From: Litorilinea aerophila
GTDB lineage: Bacteria > Chloroflexota > Anaerolineae > Caldilineales > Caldilineaceae
Length of the DNA stretch: 64,000 bases
Direction of reading: 5' to 3'
NCBI RefSeq assembly: GCF_006569185.2
Contig: NZ_VIGC02000005.1
Location: 62,001 to 126,000, forward strand
The notes under the pieces are model-generated. The model searched no databases and had not been told where the DNA came from. It saw nothing but the letters and a program-made list of their open reading frames with translations. Shown here piece after piece: positions 19,164 to 27,231 of this stretch. Within the stretch, counting starts at the first letter, position 1. The number at the start of each line of letters is the position of its first letter. A program made the translations under genes and the position numbers.

Positions 19164-20072
19164 ATGCAAACCGTCTTCATCACTGGCGCGACCGGCTACA
19201 TTGGCTTCAGCGTGGCACAGGCTTTTCGACGGGCAGGCTACGCTGTCCTGGGGTTGACCCGCAGCCCGCACAAGGCCCGCTTCCTGGCCCAGCGGGAGAT
19301 CCAGCCGGTGGTAGGCGCCATGCAGGAGCCGGACACCTATCGTCACCTGGCCGCCCAGGCAGATATCCTGATCCACGCCGCGGTGGACTACCAGGCGGAT
19401 ACGGCAGAGCTGGATCGGCTCACGGTGGAGACGTTGCTGGCCGCTGCCCGCCAGGGGACGACGCCCCGGACCCTCATCTACACCAGCGGTGTCTGGGTTC
19501 ACGGCGACACGGGGGGCGACGCAGTCGATGAAAGTTCTCCCCTGGCGCCGGCGGCCGCGGTCGCCTGGCGGCCAGCCGTGGAGGATCAGGTGCTGACCGA
19601 GACGGGAGTACGGGGTCTGGTGCTGCGGCCCGGGGTGGTCTACGGCGGGGCCGGCGGGTTGACCGGCCTCTGGTTTGACGGCGCCACCAACGGCCACCCC
19701 TTCGACGTGGTGGGCGATGGTCGCAACCACTGGTCCATGGTGCACGTGGGCGATCTGGCCCAGGGGTATGTGCTGGCCGCCCAGAGCGGCCTGGCCGGCG
19801 AGGTCTTCAACCTGGTGGATGGCGTACCCCGGCAGGTCTCGGAGATGGTGACCGCCATCGGGCGGGCCACCGGCACCCACAAGCGGCCCCATTACCGGCC
19901 GCTGGCGGAGGCTGTGACAGAGATGGGCCCCCTGGCCGAAGCATTGGCCCTGGATCAGAAGCTCCGCCCGGATAAAGCAACCCGCTTCCTGGGCTGGCAC
20001 CCCCAGCATCCCGATTTCGTGGCCGATGTTCACACCTACTATCGGGCGTGGCAGGCACAACGTCAGCAGTGA
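19164..20072 (+). CDS. extended-SDR NAD-dependent epimerase/dehydratase-like protein (atypical)
   Basis: 302 aa. ATG with GGAGG 6 nt upstream. The Rossmann motif TGATGYIG (7-14) binds NAD(P), and the TSGVWVHGD strand ends the cofactor site. The catalytic YxxxK is not visible where expected: the stretch reads AWRPAVEDQ. It may be an atypical SDR acting as a reductase of another type or a binding protein. It is followed 10 nt later by the MBL-fold gene, so the two are probably cotranscribed. Confidence 0.8.
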   Translation: MQTVFITGATGYIGFSVAQAFRRAGYAVLGLTRSPHKARFLAQREIQPVVGAMQEPDTYRHLAAQADILIHAAVDYQADTAELDRLTVETLLAAARQGTTPRTLIYTSGVWVHGDTGGDAVDESSPLAPAAAVAWRPAVEDQVLTETGVRGLVLRPGVVYGGAGGLTGLWFDGATNGHPFDVVGDGRNHWSMVHVGDLAQGYVLAAQSGLAGEVFNLVDGVPRQVSEMVTAIGRATGTHKRPHYRPLAEAVTEMGPLAEALALDQKLRPDKATRFLGWHPQHPDFVADVHTYYRAWQAQRQQ

Positions 20073-20082
20073 GGTAAAGACC

Positions 20083-20919
20083 ATGAACTATATCTGCACG
20101 ACCTGCGGCACCCAATTTGCCGAAACGGACAGCCCTCCTGACACATGCCCCATCTGTGCCGATGAACGCCAGTACATAGGATGGGAGGGGCAGCGCTGGA
20201 CCACCCTGGCCGAGCTGCAGGCGGATTACCACAACGTCATCAAGACCGCTGAGCCTGGCCTGACGGGCATCGGCACCCACCCCCACTTTGCCATCGGCCA
20301 GCGGGCCCTGCTGGTGCAGACGCCCCAGGGCAATGTCCTGTGGGACTGCATCAGCCTGCTGGATGATCCCACCATTGCGGCGGTTGAGGCGCTGGGCGGT
20401 ATTCAGGCCATCGCCATCTCCCATCCCCACTTCTACAGCAGCATGGTGGAGTGGGGGCGGGCCTTCCAGGCGCCCATCTACCTGCACGAATCCGACCGTC
20501 GGTGGGTCATGCGGCCGGATCCTGCCATCCACTTCTGGCAGGGCGAAACCCTGTCGTTGTGGGATGGGGTGACCCTGATTCGCTGTGGCGGCCATTTTGC
20601 CGGGTCGACCGTCCTGCACTGGCGGGATGGGGCGGAGGGCCAGGGCGTGCTGCTCACCGGGGATACCCTGCAGGTGGTTTCCGATCGGCGCTATGTGAGC
20701 TTCATGCGCAGCTATCCCAACCTGATCCCCTTGTCTGCCGCGGCGGTACGGCGCATTGTGGACGCGCTGGCCCCCTATTCCTTCGAGCGGATTTACGGCG
20801 GCTGGTGGGATCGGGTGGTGGCCGGGGATGCTCAGGCCGCGGTGGCCCGCTCGGCAGCCCGCTACCTGCAGGCCCTCCAGGCGGAAGGTGGGGCAACCGG
20901 GGAGGATGACCTCGCCTGA
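20083..20919 (+). CDS. MBL-fold metallo-hydrolase with N-terminal rubredoxin-like zinc ribbon
   Basis: 278 aa; ATG with GAGGT 7 nt upstream. An N-terminal knuckle pair C5/C8 and C22/C25 binds a metal. The MBL core keeps H114 and H116 (SHPHFYSS), H171 (GGHFAGS) and D194 (TGDTLQ), but the Asp of HxHxDH is replaced by Tyr-Ser, so the metal site is altered. Hydrolase or redox function cannot be chosen from sequence. Cotranscribed with the SDR gene upstream. Confidence 0.8.
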   Translation: MNYICTTCGTQFAETDSPPDTCPICADERQYIGWEGQRWTTLAELQADYHNVIKTAEPGLTGIGTHPHFAIGQRALLVQTPQGNVLWDCISLLDDPTIAAVEALGGIQAIAISHPHFYSSMVEWGRAFQAPIYLHESDRRWVMRPDPAIHFWQGETLSLWDGVTLIRCGGHFAGSTVLHWRDGAEGQGVLLTGDTLQVVSDRRYVSFMRSYPNLIPLSAAAVRRIVDALAPYSFERIYGGWWDRVVAGDAQAAVARSAARYLQALQAEGGATGEDDLA

Positions 20920-20932
20920 GCCCGGGGGCCGC

Positions 20933-21598
20933 CTACTCCAGGGGGATGGGTTCGCCCATCACTGGCGGCGGAACCCGACGAATCACATCCAGCAGGGCGG
21001 CCAGGAGTGCCGGGATTTCCCGCAGCTCGGACCAGGCGATGGAACGGGGATCGTAGGTGCGGCGGTCGGCTGCGACGCCCACCGCCGGCACTCCCAGCTG
21101 CTCGCAGAGGAAGAGGGCCCTGGGCAGGTGAAAATTCTGGGTCACCAGGATGGCATCCTGAACCTGGAAGATGGCCCGGGCCCGATAGCAGGTGTCGTAG
21201 GTTCGGCGGCCGCCATAGTCGGGCTGGATGTCTTCGGCCGGCACGCCCCGCTCCAGGGCGTAGGCCATCATGGCGCCGGGCTCGTTGTAATTGTCGAAGC
21301 GGTTGTCGCCGCTCATCAGTAGCTTTTGCACCTTGCCCGCCTGGTAGAGCTCGATGGCCGTGTCCACCCGGTCCCGCAGCATGGCGCTCAGGCGGCCGCT
21401 GCCATAGACCCGGGCCCCAAAGACGATGGCCACCCGGGCCGGCGGCACGTCGTTGGCCGTGTAGATGGCATTCGCATAGCGGTAGCTGATCCACCAGCGC
21501 CAGCCAAATGGAAACAGCATCAGGCCCAGGATCGAACCTCCGATCAGGATCCCTACCCACTTCCGCCCCAGACGACGGCGCCACCTTCCAACTTGCAT
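20933..21598 (-). CDS. SanA/YdcF-like DUF218 membrane-anchored protein
   Basis: 221 aa from ATG 21596-21598, with AGGAGG 9 nt upstream. One N-terminal membrane anchor (about 14-32) after a basic stretch, then a DUF218 domain: [26 protein letters not shown], and the [15 protein letters not shown] motif. SanA proteins affect envelope permeability and vancomycin sensitivity in enterics; the biochemical activity is unknown. It converges with the MBL gene, 13 bp between stops. Confidence 0.85.
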   Translation of the reverse strand: MQVGRWRRRLGRKWVGILIGGSILGLMLFPFGWRWWISYRYANAIYTANDVPPARVAIVFGARVYGSGRLSAMLRDRVDTAIELYQAGKVQKLLMSGDNRFDNYNEPGAMMAYALERGVPAEDIQPDYGGRRTYDTCYRARAIFQVQDAILVTQNFHLPRALFLCEQLGVPAVGVAADRRTYDPRSIAWSELREIPALLAALLDVIRRVPPPVMGEPIPLE

Positions 21599-21732
21599 CA
21601 ACCTGTGCCTCCTTACGAACACGCGCCCATTGCCGGGTATGGTTCACAATCGTCGGAGTCCCGGACAGGACAAACCCTCTCCCGACATGCTGCACCGACG
21701 ATCTTGGACTATACCCTCCATTGCCGGTCGAC

Positions 21733-21761
21733 TTGACAGCAGGCTGCCCTGCCCCGATACT
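21733..21761 (+). promoter_or_regulatory. promoter giving a leaderless transglycosylase mRNA
   Basis: TTGACA (21733-21738), 17 bp, GATACT (21756-21761), then 7 nt to the ATG. No Shine-Dalgarno. Confidence 0.7.
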
Positions 21762-21768
21762 ATAGCCT

Positions 21769-23535
21769 ATGCTCGACGAACAGCGGCATCCTTCCACCGC
21801 ATCCCGGCAGCCCGATTCTACCCGCGCCCGTCCATCGCCTCAAGTCGAGGCGACCCGATTTGAGGCATTGGACGACGCTGAAGCGCCCCAGGTTCCCCCC
21901 TCCTGGACGGCGCTGCCGGTGCTGGAGATCGACGGGGAGGCCACCCCTGTGGCACCACCGCCCCAGTCGGCCGGGCGTCAGCCAGCTCCAGAGCGGAGAG
22001 GGGCGCTTCCCGAGCAGCAGGATGAGATCCTGGTGGTCAGTCTGGGCGACCGCACCCCCACCGTCGCGGCAGGGGAGCATGTGGAGCTGGCGGTGGGCCT
22101 CCTCAACAACGGCCCCCGGCCGGCCACCTTCATCGTCACGGTGGAAGGCTGGCTGGACCCGGCCTGGCTGCCGTCCCTGCCGGTATACCGGACCCTACAG
22201 CCGGGCGAGCGGGCACAGCTCACCCTCACCCTGGCACCGCCCCGCCACCCTGCCAGCCGGGCAGGGGAGCATCCTTTTGCCGTGGTGGTGCGGGCCCCGG
22301 ACGCGTATCCCGGCCGCCAGAGCCGGGTGGCCGCCCGCCTGGTGATTGAGCCGTTCTACGACCTTCGCCTGGGGAGGCCAACCCCGGGGCGAGTTTCCCT
22401 GGCGTGGTTCCGGCGAGAGGCCTGGGTGCGTCTGCCGGTGGCCAACGGCGGAAACGCCCCGCTTCGCTGTGAACTCCAGGGGCGCGACCGACATGGTCGC
22501 TGTCAGCTGAGCTATCGCGTCTCTTACGACTCCGGGCTCCAGCCCAATCCGGCCCGTTTTCTGCTCCAGCCCGGTGAACGCCTGTGGGTGGCAGTGCGGG
22601 TTACCCCCAGACAGCGGCCTGTGTTGGGGATCCGGGCTGAAGTTGCGCCGCTCTATTTTCGTCTGTGGGGCCGGGGGGCAAATGGCGAAGTGGAGCGCCA
22701 CGGCGGAGGGTGCGCCGTGGCTTTGGCCCCCTGGATCGGCCTGGGCCAGATGTTCGCCGCCGCTGGGGTACTCCTGCTGGCTGTCATCGGGATGGCCATG
22801 CTGGCCCTCGGCGCCCTGTTGGCCCTGCCAGGCCCCGCGGCCGGGGAACCCGGTGTCGACCCAGGAGCGACGCCGGTGGCCGTGCCCATCGCCATCCTGG
22901 TCAGGGTAGCGGACCCGGTGCCGACCCGGCCGGCAGTGGCCTCCATGCCGGGCCCTGTGCCAGATGGGATGGCAGCGCCCCCGGCTCCGGCGGCGTCCAC
23001 GGGCGGCGTCTCGGCATTGGGTCCGGTGGTCTTGCCCGAACAGGTGACTGCCCCGGGAGAGGTCCTGCCCTCCCCGCCGCCCACCGCCACTCCTGTGCCC
23101 CGGCAGACCATGACCTACCAGCAGATGTTTCAGGAGATCGGCGCCCGCTACGACCTGAACTGGCGCCTGTTGGCCGCCCAGGCCTACGTGGAAAGTGGCT
23201 TCGACTCTTTGGCCATGGGCAGCCACGGCGATTTGGGCCTGATGCAGATCTTGCCCACCACGTGGCAGGAATGGGCTCCGGCCCTCCAGGTGAACGATCC
23301 CTTTGACAGCTACAGCAACGTCCTGGTGGCGGCGGCCTATCTGGACTACCTGCGCACCCTGTTGGGCAGCCGGGGATACCCCCAGGAAGAGTGGATGCTG
23401 GTCGCCTACAACTGGGGGCCAGACCAGCTACTGGACTTCCTGGCAGCTGGCGGCACCTGGGAGACGCTGGCGCCGGAACTGCAAGACTACGCCACCCAGA
23501 TCCGGCGCCTGGCTGCCACCATCCCCGCGGAGTGA
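21769..23535 (+). CDS. lytic transglycosylase with large N-terminal domain and one membrane span
   Basis: 588 aa. Residues 80-310 form two beta-sandwich (Ig/CARDB-like) segments with VELAVGLLNNGPRPATF and FRLWVAV-type strands. A single transmembrane helix spans about 325-350. A Pro/Thr/Ala-rich linker follows, then an SLT domain (about 445-585) with catalytic E475 in VESGFDS, then GLMQILP and AYNWGP. The SLT domain cleaves peptidoglycan glycan strands outside the membrane, so the large N-terminal part is predicted to be cytoplasmic unless it is translocated, which is odd for such beta-sandwich domains. Leaderless promoter immediately upstream. Confidence 0.85.
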   Translation: MLDEQRHPSTASRQPDSTRARPSPQVEATRFEALDDAEAPQVPPSWTALPVLEIDGEATPVAPPPQSAGRQPAPERRGALPEQQDEILVVSLGDRTPTVAAGEHVELAVGLLNNGPRPATFIVTVEGWLDPAWLPSLPVYRTLQPGERAQLTLTLAPPRHPASRAGEHPFAVVVRAPDAYPGRQSRVAARLVIEPFYDLRLGRPTPGRVSLAWFRREAWVRLPVANGGNAPLRCELQGRDRHGRCQLSYRVSYDSGLQPNPARFLLQPGERLWVAVRVTPRQRPVLGIRAEVAPLYFRLWGRGANGEVERHGGGCAVALAPWIGLGQMFAAAGVLLLAVIGMAMLALGALLALPGPAAGEPGVDPGATPVAVPIAILVRVADPVPTRPAVASMPGPVPDGMAAPPAPAASTGGVSALGPVVLPEQVTAPGEVLPSPPPTATPVPRQTMTYQQMFQEIGARYDLNWRLLAAQAYVESGFDSLAMGSHGDLGLMQILPTTWQEWAPALQVNDPFDSYSNVLVAAAYLDYLRTLLGSRGYPQEEWMLVAYNWGPDQLLDFLAAGGTWETLAPELQDYATQIRRLAATIPAE

Positions 23536-23571
23536 TACCGAATTGTCTTGCGAAGTGGCGTTTATGATTTC

Positions 23572-23694
23572 GTAGGTCCGGTCTCCTGGCCGGACATTCG
23601 CATCCGGTGGGACGGGAACCCATGTCACGCAGGGATGCGTGACCTACGGATCGTGCGGGTTTTTTCATTCCCCGCAACGCCATGAAGGTGCATG
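23572..23694 (+). repeat. 123-bp direct repeat, copy 1 (family 2 palindromes)
   Basis: Nearly identical to 23814-23936 (two differences noticed: attcgc/atccgc and gggatgcg/gggaggcg). It contains GTAGGTC...GACCTAC outer arms, the TCCGG..CCGGA hairpin, the GTCACGC-aggga-tGCGTGAC hairpin and a TGCGGG..CCCGCA hairpin with a T6 loop. It could fold as a branched structure. Confidence 0.9.
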
Positions 23695-23813
23695 GAGAAC
23701 TCAGGTGCGACGTCGTCCCGTCTGGATCGGCATCCTCAGATGCCGACTCCGTGTCGCGAGGGTAGCCTGTGTGCCGTGGGAGCATCCGGTCCTGAAAAAT
23801 GGAACCCGGATCG

Positions 23814-23936
23814 GTAGGTCCGGTCTCCTGGCCGGACATCCGCATCCGGTGGGACGGGAACCCATGTCACGCAGGGAGGCGTGACCTACGGATCGTGCGG
23901 GTTTTTTCATTCCCCGCAACGCCATGAAGGTGCATG
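23814..23936 (+). repeat. 123-bp direct repeat, copy 2
   Basis: Second copy, 119 bp after the first. Together with the unique spacer it fills the 512-bp gap 23536-24047, in which no gene is supported. Confidence 0.9.
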
Positions 23937-24047
23937 AAGCACTCAGATCATGAAGCACTCAGATGCGGTGTCACCTGTGGAATCTGTGGCTGAAAATAAA
24001 ATGCAGAGGAGTCATCTGTGGTTTTTGAAGGCTGAGGAGAGCCTGTC

Positions 24048-25106
24048 ATGGAACTGGAACGCCCTGACCTGACCCAGTTGCCGCCCCATGTCCGCGCCTA
24101 CATCGAGGCGCTGGAGGCAAAGCTGGCGCGCCTCCAGGCTGAGTCCGAGCCCGTGGCGTCGGAGTCGGCCTCCGGGCCGGAGGAGCCGCCGTCCCATACC
24201 AGCGTGATCACCATCACCGAGCAGGGGCAGGTGAAACGGACTCCCCGCCACCTGTACGGACGCCAGCGCCGGGGCGGTATGGGCGTCTTCGGCATCGACG
24301 CGGCCGAGGCGGATCCGCCCGTGGGGCTGGTGCTGGCCGATGACGACGCCGGCATCATCCTGCTGACGGACCAGGGGCGCGCTTTTCGCCTGCCGGTGGC
24401 CGAGCTGCCTGAAACGCCCCTGAACGGGCGGGGCCGCTCCATCCTGGAGCGCTTTCCCCTGCGGGCGGACGAGCGGCTGGCCCTGGCCTTCCCCGACCAG
24501 CCCCTGGATGGCCGGGGCGCCTACCTGATCCTGGTGACCCGGCGGGGACAGGTGCGCCGCATTGCCGCCCACTTTCTGGGGCGCAGCCTGCAACCGGGAA
24601 CGGTGCTCTACAACGTATCCGAAGGGGGCCCGCCGGCCGCCGCCTGCTGGTCCCAGGGCGATCAGGAATTGTTCATCGTGACCCGGGCCGGCCAGGCTAC
24701 CCGTTTCGCCGAACGGCTGGTGCCAGTCCGGGGATGCCTGGGCATGCGGGTGGATCCCCAGGACGAGGTGGTGGGCGTGGCGGCCATCCCCGCGGACGGG
24801 GCTGTCTTCCTGCTCAGCGACCAGGGCAAGGGGACCATCCGCCTGATGAGCGGCTTCAGTGCCCACAAGTCGCCGGGGGCAGCCGGGAAGACGGCCATGA
24901 GAGCCGACCAGATCGTGGGCGCGGTGCCTGTCCAGGAGGGCGACGACCTGCTGATCCTCTCCCGGCTGGGCAAGGTCATCCGCTTTGCGGCGGCCGAGGT
25001 GCCGCCCAAGGAGGGGGTGGTCCAGGGGGTCAACTGCATGAACCTGCGGGCCGACGAGTGCGTCGCCGTGGCGGTGCTGCCGGCCCTGGCTGCGGCCCCT
25101 GCCTGA
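24048..25106 (+). CDS. free-standing DNA gyrase A C-terminal-domain (beta-pinwheel) protein
   Basis: 352 aa; ATG with AGGAG 8 nt upstream. Residues 1-35 are helical; residues 50-350 are a run of GyrA_C blades (VITITEQGQVKRT, ILLTDQGRAFRL, ILVTRRGQVRRI, FIVTRAGQATRF, FLLSDQGKGTIRL, LILSRLGKVIRF), six in all. A GyrA box, QRRGGMG (73-79), is present; this motif lets GyrA wrap DNA. There is no breakage-reunion domain and no gyrB neighbour. It is predicted to bind or wrap DNA as an accessory or nucleoid protein. Whether it partners gyrase is unknown. Confidence 0.85.
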   Translation: MELERPDLTQLPPHVRAYIEALEAKLARLQAESEPVASESASGPEEPPSHTSVITITEQGQVKRTPRHLYGRQRRGGMGVFGIDAAEADPPVGLVLADDDAGIILLTDQGRAFRLPVAELPETPLNGRGRSILERFPLRADERLALAFPDQPLDGRGAYLILVTRRGQVRRIAAHFLGRSLQPGTVLYNVSEGGPPAAACWSQGDQELFIVTRAGQATRFAERLVPVRGCLGMRVDPQDEVVGVAAIPADGAVFLLSDQGKGTIRLMSGFSAHKSPGAAGKTAMRADQIVGAVPVQEGDDLLILSRLGKVIRFAAAEVPPKEGVVQGVNCMNLRADECVAVAVLPALAAAPA

Positions 25107-25646
25107 TACCCTGCTGGGAAACGTCCGGTCGCGTTTTCCTGCCCAATTTGCCTGCGCCCTGCGGATATGCCCGAATACCTGTCACAGGGAGATATCTGAA
25201 GCGAAGAATCTGCCTTGGAGCCGGGGTTACAGGCCTGGTCATTGAAAGCTGATATACTGAAAGGCTCTGCTTTCCGTCATCGGAGCAGAGCCGTTTTTGT
25301 CGGCGGGTTTTTGGTACTTTTGCATAATAAAATCCGGGGAACTTTGCGCCATTTCATTGAGTTGTATGTCCGTGGCGTATGATAGGATGAGGTCGGGACG
25401 TGAGTCGCCCGGCCGGGCACATGGGAACGCCACCAGGGAGCGCAGGCTGGAACAGGCTTGGACCTGGTTTAACAGCCCCGGTGCCCATTCGACAGCAACC
25501 GTTGACACGTTGTTAACGTATCGACGGTAGACTCAAATCTAAGTTGCAGGTGCTGCTGCCCTGTCTGGCCTTGTGTAGGTCAGGCTGCACTGGCCGAAGG
25601 CCGGACCAGCCTGTTGGACAACAGCCTTGCAGAAGGAGAGTCAGAA
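25107..25646. other. intergenic region, 540 bp
   Basis: No coding frame is supported. It holds a TATACT hexamer (25253-25258), the terminator at 25263-25298, and AT-richer sequence. A TTGACA at about 25502 is too far (20 bp) from TAGACT to be a standard promoter for the ParB-like gene. Confidence 0.4.
25263..25298 (+). terminator. rho-independent terminator
   Basis: GGCTCTGCT (25263-25271) pairs with AGCAGAGCC (25284-25292), followed by GTTTTT. It lies 157 bp after the GyrA-CTD gene and should end its transcript. Confidence 0.85.
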
Positions 25647-26747
25647 ATGACATCAGAAGCGCTGAACCAGATCGAAGCGCGAGAACGCTATCGACGCAGT
25701 GTCACCCGGGCCCAGGTGGCCGATTTGTTGGGCCTGATCACGGGCCAGGACACTGATTTGATCAATTACCATGAGATCGCCAATCGCCTCAAGGCCCGTC
25801 AACAGATTGAAAAAGGAACCGAGATGGTTCCCCTGGATCGGATTGTGGGCAGCGTGGGGCGTTATCGAGATTTCACCCGCACCTTCCTGCCCCGCTCTGG
25901 CGTCAACGAAGAGCGCTGGACGCGGGTCGACGCGGCCATGCATTCCCTGGAAGGCTTGCCGCCAGTGGAACTTTTCAAGATCGGTGAAGTCTACTTTGTG
26001 AAAGATGGGAACCACCGGGTCAGCGTGGCCCGGGCCAACGGCATGACCCACATCGAAGCCTATGTCACCGAGGTGGCCACCGATATCCCCCTCACCCTGG
26101 ATGACTTCGAACGGGATCGCTGGCTGATCAAGGTGGAGGAAGCTGAATTTCTGGAGAAGACGAAGATCAATGAGCTGGTGCCGGATCACGGCATCAGTCT
26201 GACGGAGCCGGGCCGATACGAACAGCTGATCCACCACATCCAGGTGCACCAGTACCTGCGCAACCTGGACCTGGACCGGGAAGGGAAGGAAGAGCGCCTT
26301 AGCTGGGAAGACGCCGTGGTGAGCTGGTATCGCAACGTCTACCAGCCTGTGGTGGAAGCGATCCGCAAGTACAACCTCCTGGAGCATTTCCCCGAGCGTA
26401 CTGAGGCGGATCTCTACCTGTGGATTGCCCATCACCGGGAGCGCCTGGCGGCCCACTACGGGTTGGCGCCCCTCAGCCCGGAAGCCGCTGTGAGCACCTT
26501 CGCCGAGCTCCACAGCGAGCGCCCGCTGGAGCGTACGGTGAAGGGGCTGCGCCTGGGGCTGTTGCGGGTCCTGGGCCAGGATGACATCCCGCCCGGCATG
26601 TCGGAAGAGGAGTTCCTGGAAGCCCGCGCCCGCCACGATGCGGGCGAGATCTCCCTGGCCGAAGCAGCACAACGGCAAGAAGAGGGGGAAGACACCGAAG
26701 CAGAGGATCCGGAGGCAGAGTCTGAGCCGTCCCAGGAGCCTGCATAG
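25647..26747 (+). CDS. ParB/sulfiredoxin-fold protein, function unknown
   Basis: 366 aa; ATG with AAGGAG 8 nt upstream. Residues 55-145 have the ParB-like pattern: VPLDRIVGSVGRYRDF, then GLPPVELFKIGEVYFVKDGNHRVSVARANG, with the D120-G-N-H-R box. There is no HTH domain, so it is not a classical chromosome-partition ParB. The C-terminal 200 residues are helical (FPERTEADLYLWIAHHRERL) and end in a long acidic tail. Stand-alone ParB-fold proteins may bind CTP or ATP or be kinases or nucleases; none can be asserted here. Monocistronic by context. Confidence 0.7.
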   Translation: MTSEALNQIEARERYRRSVTRAQVADLLGLITGQDTDLINYHEIANRLKARQQIEKGTEMVPLDRIVGSVGRYRDFTRTFLPRSGVNEERWTRVDAAMHSLEGLPPVELFKIGEVYFVKDGNHRVSVARANGMTHIEAYVTEVATDIPLTLDDFERDRWLIKVEEAEFLEKTKINELVPDHGISLTEPGRYEQLIHHIQVHQYLRNLDLDREGKEERLSWEDAVVSWYRNVYQPVVEAIRKYNLLEHFPERTEADLYLWIAHHRERLAAHYGLAPLSPEAAVSTFAELHSERPLERTVKGLRLGLLRVLGQDDIPPGMSEEEFLEARARHDAGEISLAEAAQRQEEGEDTEAEDPEAESEPSQEPA

Positions 26748-27231
26748 GCCGGGACGGACGGCGTCGGGACGCGTGCCGCCTGTCTGCACCTGGACAGGCG
26801 GCACTTTCTTTGTGGTTGGATGTTTGTTGTTCACTCCCCTCGTTTTGGTGGCCAGCTCCAGTTTCGTCACCCGCCGGGCATCACATCCAAAGGTTCCATC
26901 GAAAAGCGATTCAACTTAGAATTCCAAAGAAAAATGTGGTAGGATTACTCTAATATGGCAGCTTTACCAACTCCACACCGCCCCGGGTGGAGTTGGTCCA
27001 TTGGCGGATTGCAACGAATCTTTCCTGTAGTCCACAGCCCTGTGCCCAGCGGGACCTGCCCTGACAAATCCTCGTGGTCCCCCGTATCGACCTCCTGTAT
27101 GGAGTCAGATGATAGCGTGTCGGGTTCGATGAGATCGATTGGATAAAGCTGGAGAAAAAAGGGGGGGCAGGCACCAGAACAATGGACAGTTGCTGCGGCC
27201 TCAAAGGAGTCAACCCTGACGAGGAACGGAT
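26748..27231. other. intergenic region upstream of pyk, 484 bp
   Basis: No gene supported. An 11-bp stem (26966-26976 with 26987-26997, ACCAACTCCAC/GTGGAGTTGGT, 10-nt loop) is the most prominent structure and could be part of a long pyk leader. No known riboswitch motif was recognised. Confidence 0.4.

Noticed and set aside
23572-23936. CRISPR array
   Set aside because: Only two long repeats with a 119-bp spacer and no cas genes.
25502-25534. TTGACA...TAGACT promoter for the ParB-like gene
   Set aside because: Spacer is 20 bp, too long for a standard sigma-70 promoter.
26966-26997. T-box or other amino-acid leader upstream of pyk
   Set aside because: A good hairpin, but no T-box core sequence or specifier arrangement.
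27110-27150. Possible tRNA T-arm (GGGTTCGAT)
   Set aside because: No flanking arms or acceptor stem can be built.
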